From Lucinisca nassula (Eukaryota; Mollusca; Bivalvia; Lucinida; Lucinidae): 64,000 nt of DNA. The notes under the pieces are model-generated. The model made no database searches and had not been told where the DNA came from. It saw only the letters and a list, made by a program, of their open reading frames with translations. The stretch lies in NCBI GenBank assembly GCA_963580285.1, contig OY757023.1:93397108-93461107 (forward strand). The letters are read 5' to 3'. Shown in pieces: positions 1 through 9,869 of this stretch (its first letter is position 1; every line of letters starts with the position of its first letter). A program made the translations under genes and the position numbers.

Positions 1-300
1 ATACTTTGTCATCGCTATAGCGCCTATATTTGTTGATGGATTTTAATATAATTCCACGCAAATGTTGCGTATGATGATAACTCGAGCAAATTTGACTTTG
101 AGGGCCCTTGGCTCAAGGTCAAGCTCACCGTGACTATTTTTAGAAGAAAAAACATTGTCATCGCTCTAGCACTTACATTTATTGATGTTTTTTTTTTTAT
201 ATAACATTACACAAATGTTGCGTATGATAATATCTTGAGCGAGATCGACTTTCAGGATCCTGGCCTCAAGGTCATGGTCACTGTGTCTATTTGTAATACA
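1..300 (-). repeat. Tandem array fragment, ~146-bp family
   Basis: About two reverse-oriented units of the family that forms the large array at 18300-19600. Shared landmarks are the phrase 'gtcatcgctctagcacttac', 'caaatgttgcgtatgat' and 'aaggtcaaggtcac' on opposite strands. No coding potential is seen. Confidence 0.75.
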
Positions 301-890
301 CCTGGCCGAAGCTTTTGTGACCTTGAGAGGTCCGGCGTCGTCGTTCGTCGTCCATCGTGCGTGCGTAAACACTTCTTGTTAACACTCTAGAGGCCACGGT
401 TTTGGTCCAGTCATCATCAAGCTTGCTCAAAATGACCATCATGATAATATCTCGGTAAAGTTCGAACATGGGTCATGTCGGCGCAAAAAGGAGGTAAGAA
501 GATCAAATCATAGAAAAACAGTTTTATCACTCTAGAGGCCACAGTTTTGGTCCAATTATCATCAAACTAGTTCTGAATGATCATCTCGACGATATCTAGG
601 TCAAGTTCGAATATGGATTATGTGGGGTCAAAAAGTAGGTCAGTAGGTCATATCATAGAAAACCTTGTTAACACTCTAGCGGCCGCAATTATAGCATAAT
701 CATCATCAAACTTACCCAGAATGTCAAGTTCGAATATGGGTCATGTTGGGTCAACAAGTAGGTCAGTATGTCAAATCATAGAAAAACTTTGTTAACACTT
801 TAGAGGTCACAGTTTTGGTCCAATCATCATCAAACTTGCTCTAAATTGTCCTCGTTTGGTAATAACTTGGTCAGAAGGGGTATTTTAGAA
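301..890 (+). repeat. Tandem array, ~126-146 bp unit, about 4 copies
   Basis: Units restart at about 382, 528, 672 and 798 with 'aacactctagaggcc', each followed by 'ttggtccaatcatcatcaa' and a 'ggtcatgt..gggtcaa' segment. Units differ by about 10-15 percent. The left edge (310-370) is rich in 'cgtcgt/cgtgcg'. Confidence 0.8.
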
Positions 891-892
891 TA

Positions 893-1128
893 GAGTGGTA
901 ACTTTTTAATTGTTCAGTCCGCATGAAGGCCTCCTAACTCATCAGTGCAACATCTCCGTGAACACAAATAATCAAACAACCACAGAGATGAAACAACGGT
1001 GAGGACTCGACAGCAAGAAACCACTAAAATGCTGGAGCAAAGGAAAACCAACTGTTAGACTGCGATGGGCCCGAACAGAGACAGAGCATCAGGTACCAAC
1101 CAACATTACATTGAATTAGATCTCACTA
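893..1128 (-). mobile_element. Penelope-like element 3'-UTR fragment
   Basis: Reverse complement of the 3' region that follows the reverse transcriptase in the copies at 2888-3150 and 46790-47020. It contains the reversed landmarks 'catgaaggcctcctaactc' and 'gaggactcgacagcaagaa' and ends at the element's 'gaattaga' segment. Confidence 0.75.
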
Positions 1129-1159
1129 ATTCTCAAACCCTACAACCCGCCTTATATTT

Positions 1160-1380
1160 CCTACAATAAGGATCAGTTGAGCGATCCAGGGCCATCGTGG
1201 CCCTCTTGTTAGAAATTTTTGTCATCGCCCATTTATGTATTGTAATATAACCTCACGCAAATGCTACGTTTGATAATATCTCGAGCAAGTTCGACTTTCC
1301 GTGTCCGTCGCTCACGGTCACTGTGCTTATTGTTTGGAAAAAACTTTGTCATCACTCTAGCACTTGCATTGATGGATTTG
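1160..1380 (-). repeat. Array-element end with hairpin plus one 146-bp unit
   Basis: A short hairpin (agggcca-tcg-tggccct at 1176-1193) is followed by one reverse-oriented unit of the 146-bp family. The unit is interrupted at about 1380 by a foldback MITE and resumes at 1618. Confidence 0.55.
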
Positions 1381-1617
1381 AGCCCCGCCAAGCGAATGTG
1401 TGTCTTCGAGCATTCCGTCATGACACCTTTTAACTGCGCATGCCCAGCCATTCAGAGGGGCCAGGCATATGGCTTTCTGTCTGAAGGTTCCTCTTGATTC
1501 ACTGCTTGTATGAGCGAGCAGCGAAGGTTCTGGCGAGACTTCACGGATGCGCAGGCTCGCCTGAACCTTCGCTGCTCGCATAGGCGATAAGTACCAAAAT
1601 CGCTTGACGGGGCCCAT
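1380..1617. mobile_element. Foldback MITE, GCCCCGTCAAGCGA family, copy 1
   Basis: Ends are inverted: gccccgccaagcga at the left and tcgcttgacggggc at the right. The interior holds a 16-bp inverted pair (gcgagcagcgaaggttc / gaaccttcgctgctcgc). Other copies lie at 15060-15297 and 15905-16141. It sits inside a unit of the 146-bp array, whose sequence continues on both sides (1205-1379 and 1618-1680). No open frame of note. Confidence 0.8.
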
Positions 1618-1772
1618 TTAATGTAATTTCACACAAATGTTAGGTTAGGCCCAAGGTCATCATCAGTATGGCTATCTATAAGTTGCCTTGTGCGAGGGAA
1701 TTTGTATCGCCTGCGATACCTTGTATTTCATGTTTTGTCACTCCGTACGTTTAAAGACTAGGTCATTATAAA

Positions 1773-2138
1773 ATAGAAGTGGACGCAATGATCAGGAATC
1801 GATTCAATTAACCCACATGTCCCATCAGAGACACCGAAGGGAAAGAAACACAAACATGGAACGAACAACAGAACCCAATGGAAACATCAATAGCGGAAAG
1901 CCAAAATGACAGTTACATTCCCACAAAATGGCCAATAGGCTATCCAAAATAAAATAATATAAGCGACACAAACACCCAAAGACAAACCATAACAAAAAAT
2001 AAACCGCGACAGAAGAACCGCATTGGAACGGTCAGCGGAAACGAATTCCACTGGGGGGCTTAAATCGATTTAACGCGGCCACAATCCTCGCCTTTACTTC
2101 CGTCGCGATTAAGACTAATAATGTAATCAGTCCGCATG
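1773..2138 (-). mobile_element. Penelope-like 3'-UTR, inverted
   Basis: Reverse complement of the 3'-UTR at 3110-3475. It runs from the element's 3' terminus (reversed 'cctccacttctatttt') through the 'gaccgttccaaggcggttc' landmark to the 'catgcggact' segment. It is followed directly by a second copy in the same orientation. Confidence 0.8.
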
Positions 2139-2370
2139 AAAAATAGAAGTGGAGGCAATGATCTGGAATCGATATAATTAACCCACAACTCCAATCAGAG
2201 ACACCAAAGGGAAAGAAACACAAACACGAAACAACAGACCCTAATGGAAACATCAACAGCGGAAAGCCAAAAGGACAGTTACTTTCCCACAAAATGGCCA
2301 ATAGGCTATCCAAAACAAAATAATACAAGCACCACAAACAGCCAAAGACAAACCATAACAAAAATATACC
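2139..2370 (-). mobile_element. Second inverted Penelope-like 3'-UTR in tandem
   Basis: Repeats the terminal ~230 bp of the element just upstream, same orientation, and then abuts forward-oriented element body at 2371. Tandem and inverted junctions of this kind are characteristic of Penelope-like insertions. Confidence 0.75.
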
Positions 2371-2887
2371 ATTTACACTACACTTCCTCATAATGTTATA
2401 AAAGAAAAACGTAATGATTTAATTGAATGAGCATTTCATAGGGAAGACTCCCCCTATCTTGCATGTAATGTAAGAAATGCTTTTTTCACTTCTGAAGAGC
2501 ATAACACTTATACAATACAATAAACTTCTTAATCAGGGTTATCGGTACCATAAACTACGCAAAGCCTTTTCAAAATTTTATAGACGTCATTCTGATTTAA
2601 TTTCAAAATTCAATATTGGACTTAAATCTTTTTTGCAACAAGGTCTATCGGAACCCGAATTTTATGGTGACTTAGTATATAAATTCAAAAAAATATATAA
2701 CCGCAATGACTTTAGCACCCAATTTCGTAAAATCATTCCTCGATATAAAATGATTGGGTACAACATGGATATTATACGACAGACTGCATGCATGGTAGTT
2801 AACCCAATCACGGTTGGCAACTTTGCTTCCCTCTTTAATTGCACGCCGGTGGGTCAGGCCTCAGATTCTATGACTGTTCCAACGTAA
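2371..2887 (+). pseudogene. Penelope-like reverse transcriptase, internally deleted remnant
   Basis: Two blocks of a Penelope-like reverse transcriptase lie in forward orientation. The first (2371-2513) corresponds to the RT palm segment with '..TTLPHN..' and carries a stop codon. The second (about 2524-2887) covers the C-terminal region, with the conserved stretches YRYHKLRKAFSKFYRRHSD, LSEPEFYGDLVYKF and PITVGNFASLFNCTPVG, and ends at a TAA at 2885-2887. The catalytic region between them is missing; the copies at 36000-36700 and 50400-51100 show what is lost. It is not functional. The family has no visible GIY-YIG domain after the RT in any copy here. The Penelope-like label rests on the LPKLHK-type finger motif and GIPxGTNCAPL in sister copies. 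Confidence 0.7.
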
Positions 2888-3477
2888 AGGCTTATTGAGA
2901 ATTAGAGAGAACTAATTCAAGGTAATGTTGGTTGGTGCCAGAAGTTCTGTCTCTGGTCGGCCCCATCGGAGTCTAACTGTTGGTTTTCTTTTGCTCCAGC
3001 CGTGATTTCAGCTGTTTCTTGCTGTCGAGTCCTCACCGTTGTCTCGCCTCTGTGGTTGTTTGATTATTTGTGTTCACGGAGATGTTGCACTGATGAGTAA
3101 GGAGGCCTTCATGCGGACTGAACAAATTATTTGTCTAAATCGCGACGGAAGTAAGGGCGAGGATTGTTGCCACGTAAAATCGATTTAAGCTCCCCAGTGG
3201 AATTCGTTTCCGCTGACCGTTCCAAGGCGGTTCTTCTGTCGCGGTTTTTAGTTTTGTTATGGTTTGTCTTTGGGTGTTTGTGTCGCTTATGTTATTTTAT
3301 TTTGGATAGCCTATTGGCCATATTGTGGGATAGTAACTGTCCTTTTGGCTTTCCGCTGTTGGTGTTTCCATTAGGGTCTGTTGTTTCATGTTTGTGTGTC
3401 TTTCCCTTTGGTGTCTCTGATGGGAGCTGTGGGTTGATTGTATCGATTCCTGATGATTGCCTCCACTTCTATTTTTA
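2888..3477 (+). mobile_element. Penelope-like 3'-UTR (copy A)
   Basis: Continues from the RT stop to the element's 3' end (cctccacttctatttt, 3460-3477). It carries the landmarks shared by all copies: 'gttggttttcttttgctcc', 'gaggccttcatgcggactg', 'gaccgttccaaggcggttc', 'gggaaagtaactgtcc'-like and 'atcgattcctgat'. Confidence 0.8.
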
Positions 3478-3639
3478 TATATTAAAAGACCCTAATACCG
3501 ACGATTTCCCTCCCTAAATGACAATTTTCAACAAAAGATTCCCCATTATAATGCGTTTATTGATTACTTTTGCTTTGATGAACAATTGCACTTCTGCACA
3601 ATCCAGCAATCACTGTGAGCTGCGTAAAAACCAATCGCC

Positions 3640-3900
3640 ATTACGATAACACATCCGTGCGACATAGTGCATTTTTCATACCTCCAAAGTGGCTACTTTT
3701 CTGACGAAAATCCGTGATATTTTTCTTATTTATACTGCGAACATAGGTTGTGGGTGCTCTTTTTGCAATTCTAACGAGTACCCACAACATATGTCTTGGA
3801 GCAGAAATAAGAAAAATATGGCATATCCCTTTAAACCCCAGTTTTCTCTATATAAAGTGAGGTTTAGTGGGGTGCCCATTTCACCGACCTGCTCACGTGA
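3640..3900. mobile_element. Foldback MITE, CGTTAGAACCGCC family, degenerate copy
   Basis: Retains the paired arms 'ataggttgtgggtgctc' and 'gagtacccacaacatatg', the 'ggagcagaaataagaaaaat' arm and the flanking 'taaaccccagttttctctatataaagtgaggtt' hairpin, but the central CGTTAGAACCGCC palindrome is mostly lost. Compare the complete copies at 9095-9380 and 25065-25347. Confidence 0.65.
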
Positions 3901-4127
3901 TGGTGATGATTGAGGGTTTCCAACAATGTATCGCAGAAAATTCTGTTGTAAATACTTGAAGCTGTCCGATCAGATAGCGCATTATATTTACACGTGCAAA
4001 AGAATAAGGTTTACACTAGGTGCTCCGATCGGACTGCACGAAAATTTTTTATAAAACACACCATTTAACCGTAACAATGAAATACTTGTGTGTTTTCAGA
4101 TAGTTGTGCCCAGCGAGGACTAAGAGC

Positions 4128-4310
4128 TTAGAGCGGACTAAGAGTGAGTGAGTGTTTGAGTTTTACGTCCCACCAACAGCTAAAGTCATACGGAGACGGG
4201 ACCTCGGTTTAAAGACTCATACGAAAGTCTGGAGAAGTCCGGGATCGATCCTGCGACCCCTGGTTTAGAAGGCGAGTAGCGAAACCACTACACCACGGAG
4301 GCTTCTAGAG
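4128..4310 (-). mobile_element. tRNA-derived SINE, family 1
   Basis: On the minus strand the right end reads as a tRNA-like head: an A-box-like 'tggtgtagtggtttc' and a B-box-like 'ggatcgatccc', followed by a body ending in 'actcactcac'. The cloverleaf is imperfect, so this is a SINE head and not a working tRNA gene. Confidence 0.65.
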
Positions 4311-4439
4311 CGGATTAAGAACACTGCGTTTAAATTGTGTGCACGCGCAGGATGATCGGCTTTTCTTAATGTGTACACTTGTCGAAATCGTTTTCGCTTC
4401 ATGCGGCTGATAAGTTCGATCTGAAAACCTCTTTTCCGC

Positions 4440-4650
4440 CATTTTTCAAAAGAAGGCAACTTTCGGGGACTACATGTTCGCTTTTCTATAGGCTCAGTCT
4501 TGCTGAAAAAAGTGTCTATTCTTAAAGGAAAGAATTTGCTCCTCAGGAGCAGCAGATTCATTCCTTTAAGAGTTGACCCCCATTGACACGGGAGACAATA
4601 CTTTTGGAGGAGTTGCCTCCCATGAAGGTGTCCCCATTCCATTTAAGGAA
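4440..4650 (+). repeat. Foldback repeat X, copy 1
   Basis: About 200 bp shared with 10515-10720 and 31485-31662. The centre is a palindrome built on 'tttgctcctcaggagca' flanked by 'aaggaaagaa'/'ttcctttaag', followed by 'gttgaccccNattgacaNg' and 'gttgcctcccNtgaaggtgt'. No function is recognised. Confidence 0.65.
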
Positions 4651-4824
4651 CACAAGATATGTAATATATAAAAATTTGAAACTAGTAGATTAGTGGGTCT
4701 AAAATGCAATTTATTCCGTCAATGTCGGGTCCTCGATCAATTGTTGTGTCTAAAGAGGTCGATTTGGGGTCCAAGACGCAACAATTCCTACGGGAGTTTA
4801 ACATTAAGGACCCTATATTTAGGT

Positions 4825-5155
4825 ATGTATAATATTTTCGGAAGTACTGGTATCAGAAATGATCCAGGGGCGGATGTCTGTTGAAGATTGATAAATCTAA
4901 ATTAGAAAAATATAATAATTGCAAACCGGTATCTATAGCATTAATCACATAAATCCGTTAGTGCGTACCTAAACTCCGTTCAGAAAATCTGAATCATCGA
5001 TTCTTTCGTTTCTCGCTTTTAATACTCATTTCAGCTCATGCATCCCTGTATGAAAGTTTTAGACCTGACCCTCCGCAGATTTCTCAGGCAAGCCGCATGC
5101 CTCTGCGACAGTCAGGAAAGGCTGTGATTATTTTGAGAAAATTGCAAAATAAAGA
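4825..5155. repeat. Diverged repeat also found in the large inverted repeat arms
   Basis: 4830-4960 matches 7120-7450 in the same orientation (ggaagtactggtatcag, tccgttagtgc), while 4965-5150 matches 6785-6985 in inverted orientation (ctccgttcagaaaatctgaa). Divergence is roughly 15 percent, much more than between the two arms. Confidence 0.6.
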
Positions 5156-5282
5156 AATGAGACCACAGACTAAGTCCATTTGATGATGATTGTCATATTC
5201 AAATACATGTGACACACTATATAAATAGATATGCAATTTTGACACACCTTACATTCGAATGGCTAGATTGAGGCTCACTGGG

Positions 5283-5315
5283 AATAGTGGTGGTGGTGGG
5301 GGGGGGGGGGGGGCT
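5283..5315 (+). repeat. G-rich low-complexity tract
   Basis: ggtggt repeats run into a long G homopolymer ending at 5313. Confidence 0.9.
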
Positions 5316-5624
5316 CTAGCAAGGACATTTTTAATCATACGTTTTCTTAGGCTTTTCGGCCGCCCGTCTGTAGGTCAGTCTTAAACTTCGATTAGAAGAC
5401 CAGTCCAGACAAGACCTCTAGTGGATTGGAGAACGAATGTGTGTTCCCGTCATTCGGGTGAAATGGCCAAGATGGCTGCTACGCCCACTTTGAAACTCAT
5501 CTTGTCTGGAACTAAACTGTCAGCGCCGGTATTGGCACTTGGTATGCATCATTCAAGGTTGTGACTCTCCATACTTTCGTTTTCAAATGAAGATCCTAGA
5601 CTAATCCAAAACCTGTTTACACAG

Positions 5625-5770
5625 ATACTACGTGGGAGGTTGGGTCGGTATGGCATTGGTGGATGGATGGATAAGGATAATAAAAAGAATGAGGATGGCT
5701 GGATGGATGGATTCTGCTTACATGTGTGTGTGTGGGGGGGGGGGGCGTCTGTCTGTATGTCTGTCTGTCC
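5625..5770 (+). repeat. Microsatellite cluster
   Basis: Successive ggat, gtgt/g-run and tctg microsatellite tracts. The open frames over this stretch come from the repeats. Confidence 0.85.
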
Positions 5771-5879
5771 GCATTCGTTCAAATGTCTTTTTATTTTTTA
5801 TGGATTGGAAATTACTTGGTAGAAATATTAACCGTTACGAGACGATGTGTCGAATGCAAGGCCCAGAGCGGTTCTTTCA

Positions 5880-6240
5880 AGGTAGGGGTCGTTCTTAGAG
5901 TTCAAAGGTTCAAAAGGGATTGGTTTCGTATCCGGGAAATTATAATTACATGGCAGATATATAAAACCATCATAAGACGATGTCGCGCGCAAGACTTATG
6001 TCGGTACCCCTAGGTCAAAGTCATACTTAGAGGTCAAATGTCAAAAAAGGCCTTTTTCCGTGTCCAGTCAGTAACCATCCTCAGAAAATTTTTGGCTTGC
6101 TAGACCCAGGTGGATGCCACCAAGGCCAAGGTCATCTTTAGAGGTCAAATATCAAAAAGGGTCATTTTGAGACCTCTCAGCAACTTTCGTATTCCTGTAT
6201 GGATTTTAAAATCACCTGGCCAAAAAGTTAGATGATGTGG
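5880..6240 (+). repeat. Imperfect ~130-bp tandem repeat, about 3 units
   Basis: Units share 'gaggtcaaatgtcaaaaagg' and 'aaggtcatNNttagaggtc'. The mirror copy lies at 13922-14282. Confidence 0.65.
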
Positions 6241-7029
6241 CATGCAAAAACTCGGGTCCGTGGCTCGAAGGTGCGGTCAAAAATATTTTTCTTTCTCCCA
6301 CAGACTATACATAGCACTCACTTCTGTGTCCAATGTCATCTGGCGTGGACATCCGTGTTCTATGCACACAATTCTAGTTTCTTTTTTCTTTTTCTCTATT
6401 CCATCTTTCCGTCTTTTGAGGGTACCTTTCTCGGGAGACGGCTCGGGGTGGACGGCTGCTTCTAGGCTCGGCCGCTGCCCACCGGTTGTTGTCAGGGTGG
6501 GGCTGGGGGATTTGATCACACCAAGTACTTGTAACTGGCCGGCCCGACGTATCTCTCTTGATAGAATTGCTGCAGCTCATACGCCATTTATGTTTAAATT
6601 ATAAATTGTGATGTACTGTCAACAGTATACCGATATCAGACGTGGTGTCACAGCTAATGATTTCCCATGAAGTGATCGTGCAAATAAACCATATACGCCC
6701 TTGTAATTTACAAGAGTAGTAACCACTTCCATATATGGAATAAATGGGTGTGCCGAACCTATCAAAATGTCTTTGTGAAAGGAAATTTGGATTTTGCAAG
6801 TTTCTCCAAATAATCACAGCCTTTCCTGGTTGTCACAGAGGCATACGACTTGCTGGAGAAATCGGCGGAGGGTCAGATCTAAAACTTTTTCATAGTGCTG
6901 TATGGGCTAAAATGTGTATTAAAAGCAAGAAACGAAAAAATCGATGATTCAGATTTTCTGAACGGAGTTTAGTAACCGTATCTGACGGGACATGAAGAAA
7001 AAAATGAGCTATCCACTGTCCATGAAAAT

Positions 7030-7130
7030 TCCGTTTTTGGGGAGCGTAGTGGCGCAGTCGGATAGACCGTTGTTCCCGTATGGATAGGCGCCGCAGCCCA
7101 GTTTGTACTTTCTTATTTCATCTCGGAAGT
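7030..7130 (+). mobile_element. tRNA-related SINE fragment, family 2
   Basis: 'gagcgtagtggcgcagtcgg' followed by 'agaccgttgttcc' resembles a tRNA-derived head with an A box; the B-box end is lost here but present in the sister copy at 7505-7635. Mirror copy at 13032-13132. Confidence 0.5.
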
Positions 7131-7189
7131 ACTAGTTTCAGCAATGATCCAGGTCCGGATGTCTGTTGAAATTTGATAAATCTTAATTC

Positions 7190-7375
7190 AAATATAATTC
7201 ACCTTATTTGCATTATCTGCTGGTTCCTAGTCTGAAGGTTATCAGTGTTGGAAAAACAGGTACCCAGACCCCCCTGACCTTGAAAGGTCAGGGGGGGGGG
7301 TCTGGTTATCAGGTTTTCTAATATTGACAATGTGCAAGCTGGGAGCCAGCAAGTAAATGCAAATATGGTGAATAA
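7190..7375. mobile_element. Foldback MITE, TTCACCTTATTTGCAT family
   Basis: The ends 'ttcaccttatttgcat' and 'atgcaaatatggtgaa' are inverted, and the centre is a hairpin of 'gacccccctgacct' against 'aggtcaggggggggtc'. Copies lie at 12787-12972 (mirror arm) and 61369-61547, with a fragment at 38690-38775. Confidence 0.8.
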
Positions 7376-7504
7376 TTGAAAACTTCCGTATCCATAAGAT
7401 CCAGGTATTCATCAAATAAGTCCGTTAGTGCAAACGCACAAGGGTACCTAGTAACTCATTCTGACGGGTCATAATGGGAAAATGAGCTAAACACTGTGCC
7501 ATGA

Positions 7505-7635
7505 AATCTCCTTTTTTGAGGAGCGTAGTGGCACAGTGGGTTAGACCGTTGTTCCTGCATAGCTAGGCGCGGCTGCAGTTGCCAGCGTGATTCCGAATCC
7601 CGCCACAGCACAGTTTGTATTTTCTTATTTTTTTC
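7505..7635 (+). mobile_element. tRNA-related SINE, family 2
   Basis: A-box-like 'gtggcacagtgggttagacc' and B-box-like 'gattccgaatccc' about 60 bp apart, ending in 'ttgtattttctta'. Mirror copy at 12527-12657. Confidence 0.55.
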
Positions 7636-7659
7636 ACTTTACAATTTCTTCGGAGGATT

Positions 7660-7765
7660 GTGGCCGCGTAAAATCGATTAAAGCCCAGGGAAATTGTTTT
7701 CCTTGACCGTTCCAAGGGGGTTCTTCTGTCGCGGTTTATTTTTATTATGTCTTGTCTTTGAGTGT
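7660..7765 (+). mobile_element. Penelope-like 3'-UTR fragment
   Basis: Contains 'gattgtggccgcgtaaaatc', 'gaccgttccaagggggttct' and 'gtctttgagtgtgtgtatcg', matching the 3'-UTR of the other copies. Mirror copy at 12397-12502. Confidence 0.75.
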
Positions 7766-7924
7766 GTGTATCGTTTGAAAATACGTCCCGCGGCATCTGA
7801 CTCTGGTTATAAATGCCAAAAAGGTCTTTGTGCATATTTTTCCGTCGGTAGGATGCCGTTAAATATCCTAATATTTATCTGGACACATTGCTGAGCTTCC
7901 CAGACATTTATGAGTTAGAATACA

Positions 7925-8110
7925 TCATGTTAACACCCCCTAAACCCCACTTTATATAGAGAAAACTAGGGTTTACGGGGATGATCATTATTTTCTTTAT
8001 TTCTGATCCAAGACATAGGTTGTGGAAACTCGTTAGAACCGCCTCAATGAGACGGTTCTAACGAGCACACATGTCTTATGTTTAGATTTAAATATATAAA
8101 CATTGTTTGA
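7925..8110. mobile_element. Foldback MITE, CGTTAGAACCGCC family
   Basis: Has the 'ccctaaaccccac'/'gtttacgggg' hairpin, then the central palindrome 'cgttagaaccgcctcaatga' paired with 'gacggttctaacgag'. Mirror copy at 12052-12237. Confidence 0.8.
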
Positions 8111-8203
8111 AGTATTAAATAATGCACTATGTCCCACGGATGTGTGTTTGTGATGCAAATGAAGACGACCGGGATGTGATATTTTCGCAAAACGCAGAAT
8201 GTC

Positions 8204-8345
8204 AATGATGATGCCTAACTGGCCGAAACTAGCTAGTCTTGTCCAGAAAAATCTTGTTCAATACATAGTTTTCAGTTCTATGCTGTAGTCCTTGCTTCCA
8301 AAGGATTGCCCCCTTTTCAGAACATTTAACCCTTCGTTTGCTGTT
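8204..8345 (+). repeat. Dispersed repeat Y (gccgaaactagctagt), partial
   Basis: Matches 8640-8785, 30860-30985 and, reversed, 45085-45265. Landmarks are 'ggccgaaactagctagtctt' and 'gtagtccttgcttccaaagg'. Mirror copy at 11817-11958. Confidence 0.7.
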
Positions 8346-8539
8346 CACGACAACCCTTTTCTTTGCAAACATTGTAAATCCAGATCAGAGGACTTCTTCC
8401 TCTGATCAGGATCTACATCGTTTGACATTCAATTTATGAATTAGTTGGAATAAATAACATCAAATAATCTGATTGGTTCAAAGTCAGAAAAGGGTGTGGC
8501 TAAACTGAATATTCAGCACGAGAAGGGTTAACTTTACCA

Positions 8540-8790
8540 CATCTCTTGTTAAGGGAACGTGTGGCGGCCGTAAAATGTCTCGCTGCCCGTCATCATAGTT
8601 TTGGTTATATTTTCTAGTACTTTCACTGCGGAATTCAGGAAATATTTGAGGGTCACTGATGTGACCTAATTGGCCGAAACTAGCTAGTCTTGCCTAGAAA
8701 GATCTTGTACCTCCATAGTTTTCAGCTCTGTGCTGTAGTCCTTGCTTCCAGAGGATTACCCCTTTTTCAGAACATTACAATAGTACCAAT
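8540..8790 (+). repeat. Dispersed repeat Y, near-complete copy
   Basis: Starts with 'gtggcggccgtaaaatgtct' and includes 'tcatcatagttttggttata' and 'ggccgaaactagctagtctt'. It is shared with 30740-30990 (same strand) and 45425-45650 (opposite strand). It may be a SINE, but I see no clear promoter boxes. Confidence 0.65.
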
Positions 8791-8794
8791 TGAA

Positions 8795-9020
8795 AACGTA
8801 AACAAGTCATTACGTAGATACAAAAGCCTGCCCAGGAAAACTGCTGCGAGTCGGCCCGTCCATGCTTATAAACCCTATTGGTTTCATTGGGCGGCAGAGA
8901 TTGAGATGTCATTTCATCTCAAGGTGGGGTAAAAGACCCACAAAATTGGTAGCAACGCCTCCAAAATGACCTAAATAGTGTTGGCGGGGACGTTAAAATT
9001 CAAATCAAACAAACAAACGT
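8795..9020 (+). mobile_element. SINE-like family 3 (tail aaatcaaacaaac)
   Basis: 3' part of a ~300-bp family recognisable by 'gcccgtccatgcttataaac', 'cattgggcggcag', 'gagatgtcatttcatctcaa', 'gtgttggcggggacgttaaa' and an A-rich tail of caaa units. About twelve copies lie in this window on both strands. Confidence 0.75.
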
Positions 9021-9094
9021 ACATACAAAGAACTTAGCCTGATCATACTATACAGAAGATATTCAAGTGTTCCGTGAAATGCTTTTAATCACGA

Positions 9095-9380
9095 AAACAC
9101 GCCTATATATAAACACGCCTATATTGACCCCCTTGAACCCCACTTTTATAATTAAAACTGGGGTTTCCGGGGGTATACATTATTTTTCTTATTTCTGCTC
9201 TAAAATATAGATTGTGGGTACTCGTTAGAACCGCCTCGATGAGGCGGTTCTAACGAGTGCCCACAATCTATATTTGGAGCAGAAATACGAAAAATATCAC
9301 AATGTTTCATATTAAAATTTTCATATTTTCGGCGATAAAGGTGACAAAAGTATTTGTACAGGCGTATTTGCGTAATTGGT
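9095..9380. mobile_element. Foldback MITE, CGTTAGAACCGCC family, complete copy
   Basis: Left end 'tcacgaaaacacgcctata', then the 'gaaccccacttttat'/'actggggtttc' hairpin, then the long central palindrome 'attgtgggtactcgttagaa' + 'ccgcctcgatgaggcgg' + 'ttctaacgagtgcccacaat', then 'ttcggcgataaaggtgac' and right end 'caggcgtatttgcgta'. It is a non-autonomous DNA element with no coding frame. Confidence 0.85.
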
Positions 9381-9869
9381 TGAGGGAGTAAAATGTAATA
9401 TTCATATTAAAATTAAAATGTCTTATCATGAAAAAGGACTATTTTCTTTTTATTATACACATGTCGAAATTTTGAATTTCATGATGCGCCAAACGCAATA
9501 ATACAGTCGGGGGATTGCCACTGTTTAGCTCAATATGCCATGATGTCACGAAAGGACACGAGAGAATGGACAAAAAAAAAATGGGGAAGCTCGTGACAAA
9601 GAGGCGACAAACAATTGACCGGGCGGGCCAATGCATAAACATAGTCACAAGAGCCTTTGCTTCTTGCAGATATATAGAGGCTCTTACAAGAGTGACCATT
9701 TCATATGAATTTAATGAAACGAGCATACGGCGAGATTAATACATTTCATATGAAATGACCGCGAGTGTAAGATTCTGTTTATCGGATAACGATTTTACAC
9801 GGGTTTTGTTGCTGAAGAAGTTCAAAGGCATTTCAGTAAAAAGTACATCCTTGCAGGCATATGGCGTAA

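Larger units (their letters stand above)
5855..8440 (+). repeat. Left arm of a 2586-bp inverted repeat
   Basis: Every position x in this arm pairs with 20162 minus x in 11722-14307. Both ends were checked base by base: the outer edge is tgcaaggccc at 5855 and the inner edge is atttatgaa ending at 8440. No indel is present, even in the G10 run at 7291-7300, and I found no mismatch at the points compared. Contents in order: a ~130-bp repeat with 'gaggtcaaat' motifs (5880-6240), a unique stretch (6240-7030), two SINE-like copies, two foldback MITEs, a Penelope fragment and a dispersed repeat. There is no recognisable gene, and no clear target-site duplication outside the arms. Confidence 0.95.

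Noticed and set aside
4265..4642. 125-codon minus-strand frame
   Set aside because: Lies over a SINE and foldback repeat X; the frame is not open in the other copies of X.
5626..6013. Overlapping frames around 5.6-6.0 kb
   Set aside because: Driven by ggat, gtgt and tctg microsatellites.
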